Counted from the first letter of the stretch, positions 1 to 10,428 are shown. The stretch is 64,000 bases of DNA from Akkermansiaceae bacterium (GCA_026421245.1 JAPKDJ010000002.1:62001-126000); one strand, 5' to 3'. The notes: a model not told the origin generated them from the letters alone. A program made the numbers and translations.

Positions 1-1397
1 ATCGAAGTCAAGTCGAGGTGGGTTGTCGGCTCATCCATCAAAAGTAAGTTCGGAGGATCGACCAAAAACTTCACCAGCGAGAGACGCGATTTCTCACCAC
101 CCGAAAGAATCTTCACCCGCTTGGAAACGTCATCTTTCTTGAACAGGAAAGATCCCAAAATCGACCGCGCCTCATTTTCCCGCATCCCGCCACCCGCTTC
201 CACAACCTCCTCGAGAACCGAATTATTCTCGTTGAGAGTGACCGCGCGGTGCTGGGAAAAGTAACCAATCTTCGTAGTGGTTCCGACGTTCCGTTTTCCA
301 GTGTCTCCTTTTTCGATGCCCGCAAGCATTTTCATGAGAGTCGATTTACCAGCGCCGTTCGGACCCACCAGCACGATGCGATCTCCACGTTCAATATGAA
401 CATCAAGGTTCTTGTAGAGAACGTTGTCGCCATAGGATTTGTCGACATTCTCAAGTGAAATGACCCGCTGGGTCGAGCGCGGCGGCTGGGGAAAATGGAA
501 GTGGAAGAGCTTGCGCGGCTTGCGCGGCTTGGGAAGCTTGTCCATCTTCTCGATCATCTTAAGACGGCTCTGCACCTGCGAGGCCTTCGAACCAACCGAG
601 CGGAACTTATCGATAAACTCTTGAATCCGGGCGATCTCCTTCTTCTGGTTTTGGAACCCCTTCATCTGCTGATCGTAGCGCTCGTCCTTCAGTTGGAGAA
701 ACTTGGTGTAGTTCCCCTCGTATGCGATGAACTTTTGCTCATCGATCTCGTAAACTTTTTCGACAACCCCATCCATGAAGGAACGGTCGTGGGAAATGAT
801 CAGGAGCGCGCCGGGATATTGATTGAGGTAGCGCTGGAACCACATCAGCGAGTTTAGATCGAGGTGGTTCGTCGGTTCATCGAGCATGAGGAGATCGGGC
901 TCCTCCACCAAAAGACGAGCCAAATGGGCCCGCATGACCCAGCCACCGGAAAACACATTCGCAGGCCGTGCAAAGTCTTCCTGGGAGTAGCCGAGACCAG
1001 CGAGGATCTTCTTGGCCTTGGGTTCCAGTTGATAGCCGTTGAGTTCCTCGAAACGATCTTGGGCGACTCCAAATTCTTCCGCATCCTTGGCAGCGGTCCG
1101 CATCGTCTCCATCACCTTGATCAGCTCTTCGCTGATCCCCATTGAAATCTCGAGAATAGAAGCTTCTCCGGGGTTGCCCGCTTCTTGCGCGAGGTAGCCT
1201 ACGAGACCGTATTCTTCGCGATCCACTGTTCCTGCATCGGATTCCTCTTCGCCGAGGATGATCTTAAAGAGAGTCGATTTCCCAGCGCCATTGGGGCCGA
1301 CAAGGGCAACGCGTTCCCCCCAGTTGATCGTCAATGCGGCGTTTTCAAAGAGAACACGACCACCGAGGGCCTTGGTCATTTTTTTGATCGTCAACAT
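1..1397 (-). CDS. ABC-F family ATP-binding protein (two ATPase domains), truncated by the window edge
   Basis: My translation from ATG at 1397 on the minus strand gives MLTIKKMTKALGGRVLFENAALTINWGERVALVGPNGAGKSTLFKIIL..., with a second GPNGAGKSTLMKML and an LSGGEKSRL signature. It runs off the left edge, so it is absent from the ORF track. Confidence 0.9.
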   Translation of the reverse strand, partial: MLTIKKMTKALGGRVLFENAALTINWGERVALVGPNGAGKSTLFKIILGEEESDAGTVDREEYGLVGYLAQEAGNPGEASILEISMGISEELIKVMETMRTAAKDAEEFGVAQDRFEELNGYQLEPKAKKILAGLGYSQEDFARPANVFSGGWVMRAHLARLLVEEPDLLMLDEPTNHLDLNSLMWFQRYLNQYPGALLIISHDRSFMDGVVEKVYEIDEQKFIAYEGNYTKFLQLKDERYDQQMKGFQNQKKEIARIQEFIDKFRSVGSKASQVQSRLKMIEKMDKLPKPRKPRKLFHFHFPQPPRSTQRVISLENVDKSYGDNVLYKNLDVHIERGDRIVLVGPNGAGKSTLMKMLAGIEKGDTGKRNVGTTTKIGYFSQHRAVTLNENNSVLEEVVEAGGGMRENEARSILGSFLFKKDDVSKRVKILSGGEKSRLSLVKFLVDPPNLLLMDEPTTHLDLTS

Positions 1398-1480
1398 GGC
1401 GAGAGGGATGTCGGACGAGATCGCCTGAGAGTCAAGAAGTTTGCGGAGTGGCGGGGCTTGAATAGCGCCACTCCCACAAA

Positions 1481-1510
1481 AAAGCCGCCTCGGTTTCCCG
1501 AAGCGGCTTT
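1481..1510 (-). terminator. Rho-independent terminator downstream of rpsA
   Basis: Read on the minus strand: AAAGCCGCTTCGGGAAACCGAGGCGGCTTTTTT, a GC-rich hairpin followed by a T run, just past the rpsA stop. Confidence 0.8.
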
Positions 1511-1532
1511 GAAGGTTTTTATCCGGTGAGAA

Positions 1533-3248
1533 TTACTCCTCGGAAGGACTCCACTCCTCGGAATCGTTGTTGCTGGTTGCAAGGTTGAATGCTTGCTCCA
1601 GACCAACAAGATCGCTGGATGGGCGGAGGGTCTCGAAGGACTGGCTCTCTTTCTGCAGCTGGTCTTCCGAGTAGGAAACTGCCTTGATGGAGAGACCGAT
1701 GCGGCGCTCGATCTTGTCGACCTTGATGACGCGGGCCTCGACTTCGTCGCTGACCTTGAGGACATCCTTGACGCGCTCCACGTGCTCTTCGCTAAGCTGC
1801 GAGATGTGGATGAGGCCGTCGATGTCGCCATCGAGGCTGACGAATGCCCCAAAGGATGCGATCTTGGCAACCGTTCCGGTGACTTTGTCGCCCACCTTGA
1901 ACTTGCCGTCGATGTCGGACCAAGGGTCGTTATCAAGCTGCTTGATACCAAGGGAAACACGCTGGTTCTCCTTGTCGATGCTGAGAACAACTGCCTCGAC
2001 CTCGTCGCTCTTCTTGAGCATCTCGGATGGGTGGTTGATCTTGCGGGTCCAGGAAAGATCGGACACATGGATCATGCCGTCGATACCCTCTTCGAGGCCA
2101 ACGAAGGCACCGTAAGCGGTAAGGTTGCGCACCTCGCCCTTGATTTCCTTGCCTATTGGGTAACGGGCTTCGATCTCGGACCATGGATTCTCTTCGAGCT
2201 GGCGGACACCAAGGGAGATTTTCTGCTCCTCGATGCTGATTCCAAGCACAACGGCTTTGATCTCCTGATCGAGTTCGAGAACATCGCTGGGACGCGTGAT
2301 GCGCTTGACCCAAGAAAGCTCGGACACGTGGACGAGACCTTCGACGCCTTTTTCGATTTCGACGAAAGCACCGTATGGAAGAAGTTTGGTGACCTTTCCG
2401 GCAACCTCGGCTCCGATTGGGAAGCGAGCTTCGATGTCGGCCCATGGGTTGTCGGTCATCTGCTTGAGACCAAGTGAGACACGCTCCTTCTCGCGGTCCA
2501 CGTCGAGGATCTGAACCTCGAGTAACTGACCAATGCGAAGCATCTCGGATGGGTGAGCAATGCGTCCCCAGCTCATATCGGTGATATGAAGGAGGCCGTC
2601 CATGCCCTGAAGGTCGACGAAAGCACCAAAATCGGTGATATTCTTGACCTGTCCCTCGACCTTGTCGCCAACCGTGACGGTTTGGAGGAACTTCTGACGA
2701 AGCTCGGCGCGCTCGGCTTCGATGACTTCGCGACGGCTAAGAACGAGGTTCTTGCGGTCGTCGTTCACCTTTACAATTTTGAATTCGTAAACATTGCCGA
2801 CGTATTCCTGAAGGTCGCGGGGAGGAATGATGTCCACTTGGGAACCGGGGAGGAAGGCCTCGACACCGACGTTCACCATCAGGCCACCTTTGACAGCGCC
2901 TTTGACTTTTCCTTTCACAAGGCCACCGGACTCGTAAACTTGCATAATCTTGTCCCAGTTCTGCTTGTGAGCGGCCTTCTCTTTGGAGAGGACAATCAGT
3001 CCTTCATCATCTTCGAGGCGCTCAAGGAGAACTTCAACTTCGTCACCGACTTCGATATCTTCATCTTCGAATTCGGAAACAGGGATGGCTCCCTCTGATT
3101 TATATCCAATGTCGACAACAACGACTTGGGGGCGGATGTCAAGAATCGTGCCATTGACAATCGATCCTTCTTTAAACTCGCGGAAGTGCTCGTCGATCAA
3201 AGCGGAAAGCTCTGCATTCGCGGACTCCGCAACTGCGGTATCACTCAT
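1533..3248 (-). CDS. rpsA: 30S ribosomal protein S1 (multiple S1 RNA-binding repeats)
   Basis: 571 aa with repeated S1 motifs such as VKNITDFGAFVDLQGMDGLLHITDMSWGRIAHPSE and LLPYGAFVEIEKGVEGLVHVSELSW. Confidence 0.97.
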   Translation of the reverse strand: MSDTAVAESANAELSALIDEHFREFKEGSIVNGTILDIRPQVVVVDIGYKSEGAIPVSEFEDEDIEVGDEVEVLLERLEDDEGLIVLSKEKAAHKQNWDKIMQVYESGGLVKGKVKGAVKGGLMVNVGVEAFLPGSQVDIIPPRDLQEYVGNVYEFKIVKVNDDRKNLVLSRREVIEAERAELRQKFLQTVTVGDKVEGQVKNITDFGAFVDLQGMDGLLHITDMSWGRIAHPSEMLRIGQLLEVQILDVDREKERVSLGLKQMTDNPWADIEARFPIGAEVAGKVTKLLPYGAFVEIEKGVEGLVHVSELSWVKRITRPSDVLELDQEIKAVVLGISIEEQKISLGVRQLEENPWSEIEARYPIGKEIKGEVRNLTAYGAFVGLEEGIDGMIHVSDLSWTRKINHPSEMLKKSDEVEAVVLSIDKENQRVSLGIKQLDNDPWSDIDGKFKVGDKVTGTVAKIASFGAFVSLDGDIDGLIHISQLSEEHVERVKDVLKVSDEVEARVIKVDKIERRIGLSIKAVSYSEDQLQKESQSFETLRPSSDLVGLEQAFNLATSNNDSEEWSPSEE

Positions 3249-3429
3249 AACTGTAGGTTAGAATTTGGGTTAGTTTGGTTAATCGTCCAGACGACAGGTG
3301 CCCCACTGGAAGGAAACAAACATTACGGGGCGCCAACGTGTTCATTCCCGGCTCACTATCATCCTTCGAAAAGAACGAGCCATTCGCGTTTCCTACTCCT
3401 CGAAAAAAACGAAGACTAAAAAACGCGAA

Positions 3430-3506
<77 letters not shown>

Positions 3507-3597
3507 TAATTCGCGTGGCGGGACTCTAGGAAGAAACCAAGCTCCGTCAATACTTTAAGCGGGATTTTTAGCGATTTCCCCTTCAGCTCGAAACACC

Positions 3598-3801
3598 CTA
3601 TTTCCTAGTCCAACAGACAAGGAGGGGACAGATTGTAATAACCGCAAGGATCAAGATGCGTCCTCCCCATGAACTTTCGGCTTTCTCCGACTCGAGTTTC
3701 AGGCTCAGTTTGAGCGTTTCGTCACCATTGACCTGAATCTTACGGGTAAAGATCACCGACTCCTCGTAGGCAGGAATGACGGGATCCAGCATCTGGCTCA
3801 C
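3598..3801 (-). CDS. Small protein with one C-terminal TM helix; GTG start overlaps the stop of the upstream sigma-factor ORF
   Basis: 67 aa ending WGGRILILAVITICPLLVCWTRK. Its GTG overlaps the upstream TGA (GTGA). Confidence 0.4.
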   Translation of the reverse strand: MSQMLDPVIPAYEESVIFTRKIQVNGDETLKLSLKLESEKAESSWGGRILILAVITICPLLVCWTRK

Positions 3802-4106
3802 CGGCTCGGTAATTCGCGTTTGGATTTCCGAAGAATGTTAAAGGAGAAATTTCTCACGCAGCGAAAGAGCCACGCGCGGGGAATCTCGACCTCATCCCAA
3901 TGTTCGTGAAGTTTGAGAAAAGCATCGTGCACCACCTCTTCGGCAAGTTCCCGCCGTCCCAATAGTCCGAAGGCATAGCGAAGCAACGGACTTTCCTCAT
4001 TGGAAAAGACCTCTTCGAGAGATCGTCGCTCATCAAGCGCCTTCCTTTTACCGGGGAGACGCATGATAGCTGGCTGTGAGGCCTTCTGTGAAATTGATTG
4101 GGACAC
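3798..4106 (-). CDS. ECF-like sigma-70 factor containing region 2 only (truncated or short)
   Basis: LLRYAFGLLGRRELAEEVVHDAFLKLHEHWDEVEIPRAWLFRCVRNFSFNILRKSKREL matches sigma-70 region 2. The stop comes before any region 4. Confidence 0.65.
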   Translation of the reverse strand: MSQSISQKASQPAIMRLPGKRKALDERRSLEEVFSNEESPLLRYAFGLLGRRELAEEVVHDAFLKLHEHWDEVEIPRAWLFRCVRNFSFNILRKSKRELPSR

Positions 4107-4253
4107 AATAGAGCATTCTTTTCATAGGAGAAGACAGCACAAGGCGCTAATCATTGGAAAAAAGATGAAAAAAATCCAAGAACAATTTCTAGGGAGGGCG
4201 TTCTTCAAAAACCTCACTGGTTCGGTTACCGACCCAAGAGCGTCACTCCATTT

Positions 4254-5165
4254 TCATCCCCCGATCTGCCGCGTGATCTCCAGTGCAATTGCCAGAGCAT
4301 CAGCGCCTTGTTGACCGGTCACCGCCGGAGTTTTTCCTTCGCGGACACTTTCCGCAAAGGCCGCCAGTTCCAGCTTCAAAGGTTCATCCTTTTCGACCTC
4401 CACTTTCGCCTGCTGAATAGCGCCTCCTTCTTTCCAATACATCTCCCCAGTCTGCTCCTGATAATCAAGCGAGAGGTAACCATCATCCTGAAACACCCGG
4501 ATTTTCCTCATCCGTTCCGGACTAATCCGACTCGCAGTCACGTTCGCCACACAGCCGTTCTCAAATCGAAGCCGGGCATTGGCAATATCCTCGCTTTTCG
4601 TGAGCACCGGCACTCCCACCGCATCAATGCTGGCAACCGGAGATTTCACAAGATGCAAAATAATCTCCAGATCGTGGATCATCAAATCCAGCACCACTCC
4701 GATATCGATACTCCGGTTTGGAAACGGTGAAAGCCGGTGAGATTCGATGAATTTAGGACGATTCAACTTCGCTTCCAGCTCCCTCATCACCGGATTAAAA
4801 CGTTCGATGTGACCAATCTGAAGAATCCGATCATGCTCGGCCGCTAAGGTCACCAATTCCTTGGCCTCTTCGACACTTGGCGCAATGGGCTTTTCCATCA
4901 ACACATGGACTCCTCGCTTCATCAAATCTCCTCCCACTTCCAAATGCGCAACCGTCGGCACCGCCACACTCGCCAAATCACAAGCCTCGGCCAGTGCTTC
5001 CAATGAATCGACGGCCTCAGCCCCGAATTCATCGGCCACCGCTTTGGCGCGTTCCAGATCGGCATCGTAGACCGCCGTAAGCTCGACTTCTCCCAATAAA
5101 GAGTAGCATCTGGCGTGATTTCGCCCCATTGATCCTGACCCCGCAACTCCGGCTCTCAAACTCAT
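4254..5165 (-). CDS. Gfo/Idh/MocA family NAD(P)-dependent oxidoreductase
   Basis: MSLRAGVAGSGSMGRNHARCY N-terminal Rossmann motif, VLMEKPIAPSVEEA and IGHIERFNP. Start set at the ATG at 5165. Confidence 0.9.
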   Translation of the reverse strand: MSLRAGVAGSGSMGRNHARCYSLLGEVELTAVYDADLERAKAVADEFGAEAVDSLEALAEACDLASVAVPTVAHLEVGGDLMKRGVHVLMEKPIAPSVEEAKELVTLAAEHDRILQIGHIERFNPVMRELEAKLNRPKFIESHRLSPFPNRSIDIGVVLDLMIHDLEIILHLVKSPVASIDAVGVPVLTKSEDIANARLRFENGCVANVTASRISPERMRKIRVFQDDGYLSLDYQEQTGEMYWKEGGAIQQAKVEVEKDEPLKLELAAFAESVREGKTPAVTGQQGADALAIALEITRQIGG

Positions 5166-5301
5166 GTTCGAAGTCCTCGCAGATCCCGCCTGCCTTGCCA
5201 ATCAACTTTCCTCTTGAAAAATTTGATTTATCCCCAAGATTCCTGAACAACTTTGAGCGGCACATCGCTTACAACGTGCATACTAAGCAAATTGACATCC
5301 C

Positions 5302-6027
5302 ATGATTGAAGTAACCGGTCTCACCAAACGTTTCGGCTCAAAAGTAGCCGTCGATGATCTCTCATTCTCAGTCAACAAAGGCGAAGTCCTTGGATTTCTA
5401 GGGCCCAATGGCGCTGGTAAGTCCACCACCATGCGCATGGTGACCGGATTCCTGCCCGTCTCCGCAGGAAAAATTAAGATCTGTGGCATCTCCATGACCG
5501 GCAGACCGAAGGCCGCCAAGCGCAAGATCGGATATCTCCCCGAATCTGCTCCTCTCTATAAGGATATGACCGTTCAGGGGTTCCTGAAATTCTGTGCCTC
5601 CTTGCGCGGACTCGGCGGCTCGGCAAGGCGACAGGCCGTCGAAAAATCAATCGAGACCTGCTTCCTCGAAAATGTTGCCCGCCAATCCATCGGCACCCTT
5701 TCCAAAGGATACCGGCACCGAACCTGTCTCGCGCAATCCCTCCTTCATGACCCCGAGGTTCTCGTTCTCGATGAACCGACCGATGGGCTCGACCCCAACC
5801 AAAAACTTGAGGTCCGTAAACTCATCAAAAATCTCGGCAAGGAAAAGGCCATCCTCTTCTCCACCCACATTCTTGAGGAAGTCACAGCCGCCTGCACCCG
5901 CGCCGTCATTGTTGACCAAGGCGTCATCGTCGCCGATGGCACCCCGGAACAACTCACCAAAGAAGGCGGAGGCTCGCTCTACGACCTCTTCCACAAAGTC
6001 ACCACTTTTGAAACCCCTGCTGCTTAA
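5302..6027 (+). CDS. ABC transporter ATP-binding protein (GldA-like)
   Basis: GPNGAGKSTTMRMVTGFL (Walker A), LSKGYRHRTCLAQSLLHDPEVLVLDEPTDGLDP. Confidence 0.93.
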   Translation: MIEVTGLTKRFGSKVAVDDLSFSVNKGEVLGFLGPNGAGKSTTMRMVTGFLPVSAGKIKICGISMTGRPKAAKRKIGYLPESAPLYKDMTVQGFLKFCASLRGLGGSARRQAVEKSIETCFLENVARQSIGTLSKGYRHRTCLAQSLLHDPEVLVLDEPTDGLDPNQKLEVRKLIKNLGKEKAILFSTHILEEVTAACTRAVIVDQGVIVADGTPEQLTKEGGGSLYDLFHKVTTFETPAA

Positions 6028-6048
6028 TCATTCCACTTCTTTTTCAGC

Positions 6049-6786
6049 ATGAACACTTTGACCATCTTCAAACGCGAGCTAACGAGCTACTTCACGCAGC
6101 CAACCGCTTACGCCATCGTCATCATCTTTGGATTCCTCTCAATCCTCCTTGCCTTCACGATCGGAAACTTCTGGGCCATCGACGATGCCAGCCTCCATGG
6201 TTCATTCTTCCGCTCCATTCCCCTCCTCCTCATGATTCTCGTCCCTGCAGTCAGCATGAGACAGTGGTCTGACGAGCACTACACCGGCACCATCGAACTT
6301 CTCGGAACGTTCCCGATTAACCTACGTAGCGCCATCTGGGGCAAGTTCCTCGCTTCAGCCATGGTCTGGGCCCTCGCCCTCGCTCTCACCTTCCCCATCG
6401 TCTCGGCCGTCAACTACCTCGGCGATCCAGACAACTGGACCATCTTCTCCGGCTACCTGGGGAGCTTCCTAGTCTGCCTCACCTTCCTTGCCATCACCAC
6501 CTTGGTTTCGGCCTTCACTCGCGACCAGGTTGTTGCCCTAATCGTGTCAGTCGCGATCTGCTGCCTCCTCACCATCTGCGGATGGGAGCCTGTCATCAAT
6601 GAAGTCCGCCGCACTGGTCCAGACGCGGCTCAAGCTGTCGACATTATGACCAAGTTCGGCATCTACAGTCACTTCTTCGAAGCAACCCTCGGTAAGATCT
6701 CGATCACAAGTCTCCTCTACTTTTTCGGACTCATCATCATCTGTCTCCTCGGCACCAACCTGGTTCTCAAATCCCAGCGCGCCTAA
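6049..6786 (+). CDS. ABC transporter permease (GldF-like)
   Basis: Multi-TM protein beginning MNTLTIFKRELTSYFTQPTAYAIVIIFGFLSILLAF and containing RQWSDEHYTGTIELLGTFPI, typical of ABC-2/GldF permeases. Directly follows the ATPase. Confidence 0.85.
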   Translation: MNTLTIFKRELTSYFTQPTAYAIVIIFGFLSILLAFTIGNFWAIDDASLHGSFFRSIPLLLMILVPAVSMRQWSDEHYTGTIELLGTFPINLRSAIWGKFLASAMVWALALALTFPIVSAVNYLGDPDNWTIFSGYLGSFLVCLTFLAITTLVSAFTRDQVVALIVSVAICCLLTICGWEPVINEVRRTGPDAAQAVDIMTKFGIYSHFFEATLGKISITSLLYFFGLIIICLLGTNLVLKSQRA

Positions 6787-6822
6787 TCATTCTCTCAACT
6801 CCAAATTCATCACATTAGAATC

Positions 6823-8913
6823 ATGAATCCCTTGAAGCCCATCCTTATTGGCCTCACCGGCGTTGGCCTCCTCTTCTTCGGCCTTTCCTTCGGCAACGAA
6901 GGTTTGGAACCCTACCGCTGGTTTTGTCTCCTCTTAGCAGTCGTCGCCCTTTCGTTCGCTCCGAACAGCCGGCTCATCAGAGCGGCCTTCGGAATCGCCA
7001 CCCTCGCCACCATTGTTTTCTTTGCCACCCAATTCATTTCCAAGACCTCTGTCGGCACCAAGAACATCGATCTCACCGAGGACAATCGCTACACCCTCAC
7101 CGATGGAACCCGCGCCATCCTCTCGGAACTCACCGAACCCGTCACCATCAACTACTATGTCACTCGTGACGTTGACGGAACTCCAGCTCACTTCAAGCGC
7201 CACATTCCCCGGGTCGATAATTTCCTCAGAGAGATCGAAAATCTCGCGGAGAACGATTTAATCACCCTGAATTTCGTCGATCCCGAGCCGAACACTGACG
7301 AAGAAGACGCAGCTCTTCTCGATCAGGTCCAGCAAATCGATGTCACTCAGGATGATAAAATGATCTTTGGAGCTTCCATCAGCTCTCTCGATAAAAAAAC
7401 CGTCATCCCCGTCTTCGACCCTGATCAGGAAACCCAGCTTGAATTCCAGATCATCAGCGCCATTGCCGAGGTCACCACCCGCAATGCTCCAGTGGTCGGC
7501 CTCATGTCCGCCCACAACATGGCGATGGGTGGCCAATCCCAACGAGGCTGGCTTTTCCATCAAGTCCTAAAACGTAGCTACGACCTCATCGACCTCGGCA
7601 TGATGCCAACAGCGTCTCTCGAAGATGCCTACGAAGACCGTAAATGGGGCGAAGCTCCCGACTACCTTGATCCGGAAAAAATCCCTCTCATGCTTGTCAT
7701 CCACCCGGCCGGCATCACACCCGGGGCTGAATTTTCCCTCGATCAATACATCCTTCGTGGAGGCACCGTCATTGCCTGTGTCGACCCCATGTCGATGGTC
7801 GCTCAGCAATCCGGACGCTCGCAGATCCCGGGAATGCCTCCTCAAGGTGGCACCCCTCCGTCCTCCACCCTTCCTGCGATCTTCAAGAAGCATAATATCG
7901 AGTTCAGCGGATCCCAGGTCATGATCGACCGGGCCTATGCCACAAAACAAAATCCGGGCGTCCTTCTCCTCAACAAAGAGGCCATGCCGATTGAGGACGA
8001 CATCTCTCTCTCCTCCATCCAGAACCTCGCCCTCCTCTTCTCAGGAGGCTTCTCAGGAGCCAATGGAAAGCCCATTGGAACTGGAGTCGAAAGCTCCCGC
8101 CTCGTCGAATCATCCTATCAATACACCTTCGTTGACGGACAAACTATGACCTCCCGTGAGGGCGCCGAGCAACTCCGCTTCGCTCTTGGAAGTCGCCGCG
8201 AGGACGATGAAAAACAAGCCTTCGTCACCCTCCTCAGTGGCACCTTCGAAACCGCCTTCCCGGATGGTGATCCCGCCACAAAAGAAGAGGAAGATACAAA
8301 AGAAGGAGAGAAGAACGAGGAGGTGAAACCAAAGTCCTCCGGTCTCGCAACCGGAACTGCTCGCGGAAACCTCTACCTTATTGCCGATTCCGACTTCCTC
8401 TATGACGGTATGGCCTACCAATTCCAACGATTCGGAAACAGCGGCTTCATGCAGACCGTCAGCGGAAATGGACCGTTCGTCTTGAATATCATCGACCAAG
8501 CCGTCGGTTCAAAATATCTCATCGGCGCCCGCGCCCGCACTCCGGTCTATCGTAACTTCACTGTTCTCAAGGACAAGGAAGCCGAGCTTGAAAAAGTCGC
8601 AGGAGAGCGCATCAAGGAATTTGAAGCCAAGGCCGCTGAGGCCGCACAGGAGATGCAAAAGATCCGCTCTCAGCTGACCCAAAATAACTCGGCTCAACTG
8701 ACTCCTGAATATCAGGCCCAGATTACAGAATATCGGAAAGCCGAGGTCGATGCCCGCAAGGCCATCCGTAAAGAACAAAAATCTTATCAGTCCGAAATCG
8801 ATGCCCTGAAAGCGGGCGTCTTCTGGAAATCTATTCTCATCGTTCCCCTCATCGTCATCATCATCGGCCTTGCCGTCTTCTTCTGGCGTAGAGCTCAGAC
8901 CAACGCCCGCTAG
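6823..8913 (+). CDS. Gld-family auxiliary ABC transport protein (GldG-like)
   Basis: N-terminal TMs, then KNIDLTEDNRYTLTDGTRAILSELTEPVTINYYVTRD, a C-terminal coiled coil and a TM. Adjacent to the ATPase and permease genes. Confidence 0.85.
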   Translation: MNPLKPILIGLTGVGLLFFGLSFGNEGLEPYRWFCLLLAVVALSFAPNSRLIRAAFGIATLATIVFFATQFISKTSVGTKNIDLTEDNRYTLTDGTRAILSELTEPVTINYYVTRDVDGTPAHFKRHIPRVDNFLREIENLAENDLITLNFVDPEPNTDEEDAALLDQVQQIDVTQDDKMIFGASISSLDKKTVIPVFDPDQETQLEFQIISAIAEVTTRNAPVVGLMSAHNMAMGGQSQRGWLFHQVLKRSYDLIDLGMMPTASLEDAYEDRKWGEAPDYLDPEKIPLMLVIHPAGITPGAEFSLDQYILRGGTVIACVDPMSMVAQQSGRSQIPGMPPQGGTPPSSTLPAIFKKHNIEFSGSQVMIDRAYATKQNPGVLLLNKEAMPIEDDISLSSIQNLALLFSGGFSGANGKPIGTGVESSRLVESSYQYTFVDGQTMTSREGAEQLRFALGSRREDDEKQAFVTLLSGTFETAFPDGDPATKEEEDTKEGEKNEEVKPKSSGLATGTARGNLYLIADSDFLYDGMAYQFQRFGNSGFMQTVSGNGPFVLNIIDQAVGSKYLIGARARTPVYRNFTVLKDKEAELEKVAGERIKEFEAKAAEAAQEMQKIRSQLTQNNSAQLTPEYQAQITEYRKAEVDARKAIRKEQKSYQSEIDALKAGVFWKSILIVPLIVIIIGLAVFFWRRAQTNAR

Positions 8914-8955
8914 AAAATCTCATCTCTCTAAATTCTCGAACCAGTCATTGAAACC

Positions 8956-10428
8956 ATGTCACGACTACACCTCTTGATTCTCTGGATCCTAGCCATCGGC
9001 GCCGGAGTCTTGTTCCTCAACAACAAAAAGACCCTCGAAGATGCCTCTTCGGAAACCAAACTGGAAACCGGATCTTCCCTCTTCAAAGGAAGCTTGGTTG
9101 ATACCATCGACGGTCTCAAAATCGAAACCAGCGAAGATTCAGTCAGCCTCAAGAAAGCCGACGGCAAGTGGGTGGTTGGAGAACAGCAGAACTTTCCCGC
9201 CAATCTGAATTCCGTCACCCGAGTCATCGAAGCTCTCCGCGACACCAAGGTGGCCCAAGGAGTTATTGCCTCCGACGAATACTACGATCGCTTCAACCTC
9301 GACCCTGAGGCGGAGGACACTACGGAACGCCCCGAAGTCATCACCTTGATGATCGAAGGCAAGGAAAGCGGAAAACTCTACCTCGGAAAATCCCGGGAAT
9401 CAACCGGAGGAGGAGGCAGCACCGCCGGCCGCTTCATCCGCCTCGCAGATGACAACAGCGGCGTCTACATCGTCCAGCAAGATTTTGGTTTTCTCGGAGC
9501 CAACCCTGAAAACTGGATCAACAAAGTCCTCTCGCCCCTTGAAGAAGGAAGCATCAAAATGGAAGTGAGTGCCCCCAACGATACAAACTTCAAGCCTTGG
9601 ACAATCTCCCGCAAGTCCGTTCTGGACGACTTCCTCATCGAAGGACTGAGCGAAAAGGAAGAGACCAAGACCAACGAAACCGCCACCCTTAAAAACGGCT
9701 TCGCCCGCGCCACTTTCATTTCTCTCCTCACTGAGGAAGATGCTAAGAATCGCTCCGATGAGAAAGGAATCCGTGAGCTCAAAGCCACTGACTCTGCCGG
9801 ATCCACGTTTCTGATCACCATCATCCCGGAAAAGAAGGATGAGAAGAAAGAGGACGATAAGGACAAAAAAGATGAAGCCGCTGTGCCCCCGGCCATTAAC
9901 TTCATCCTCACCGTTAAAGTCCTCGACGGCCCCACCAAACCCGAAACACCGACCGCAGATGCCAGTGTTCAGGACAAGGCCGTCTATCAGCAGCGCGTCG
10001 AAAATCTTGCCGAACTTTCCGCCAGCGTAAACCGCATGCGCGAGACCTATGAAGGCCGCTACTTCCTTGTCAACACAGCCGCTATTGGCTCTCTCACCAA
10101 AAATCGTGGAGAATTCATTAAGCCGAAGGTAGAAAAAAGAAAGCCAGTTTCTGTAACGACTGATCCCATCCCGGTCCCCACCCCGAGTTCCTCCGGTGCC
10201 CCGAATCTCATCATTCCCGGAACTCCTCCCCCAGGCATCGCCCGGCCAGTGGAAAAACCAAAAATCGAGGCCGTCACTCCGCCAATTCAAGTTCCTCCCG
10301 CCAAAGTACCAAAAACTCAACAAGACCCTCCCCCACTTCCCGGTTCTCAACCTACTCCTGAGCCTCCCAAGAAGCCGGAAGAAGCTAAGAAGCCTGCCGA
10401 GAAGGAGAAAACCGAAGAGGTCGAATAG
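8956..10428 (+). CDS. DUF4340 domain-containing protein with Pro/Lys/Glu-rich C-terminal tail
   Basis: N-terminal TM, then SSLFKGSLVDTIDGLKIETSEDSVSLKKADGKWVVGEQQNFPANLNSVTRVIEALRDTKVAQ, a DUF4340 pattern. Same operon as the Gld-like genes. Confidence 0.75.
   Translation: MSRLHLLILWILAIGAGVLFLNNKKTLEDASSETKLETGSSLFKGSLVDTIDGLKIETSEDSVSLKKADGKWVVGEQQNFPANLNSVTRVIEALRDTKVAQGVIASDEYYDRFNLDPEAEDTTERPEVITLMIEGKESGKLYLGKSRESTGGGGSTAGRFIRLADDNSGVYIVQQDFGFLGANPENWINKVLSPLEEGSIKMEVSAPNDTNFKPWTISRKSVLDDFLIEGLSEKEETKTNETATLKNGFARATFISLLTEEDAKNRSDEKGIRELKATDSAGSTFLITIIPEKKDEKKEDDKDKKDEAAVPPAINFILTVKVLDGPTKPETPTADASVQDKAVYQQRVENLAELSASVNRMRETYEGRYFLVNTAAIGSLTKNRGEFIKPKVEKRKPVSVTTDPIPVPTPSSSGAPNLIIPGTPPPGIARPVEKPKIEAVTPPIQVPPAKVPKTQQDPPPLPGSQPTPEPPKKPEEAKKPAEKEKTEEVE

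Noticed and set aside
1593-2477. 294-aa plus-strand ORF
   Set aside because: Exact antisense of rpsA, whose S1 repeats are unmistakable.
9400-10350. 316-aa minus-strand ORF
   Set aside because: Antisense of the DUF4340 gene; Gly/Phe-rich shadow ORF.
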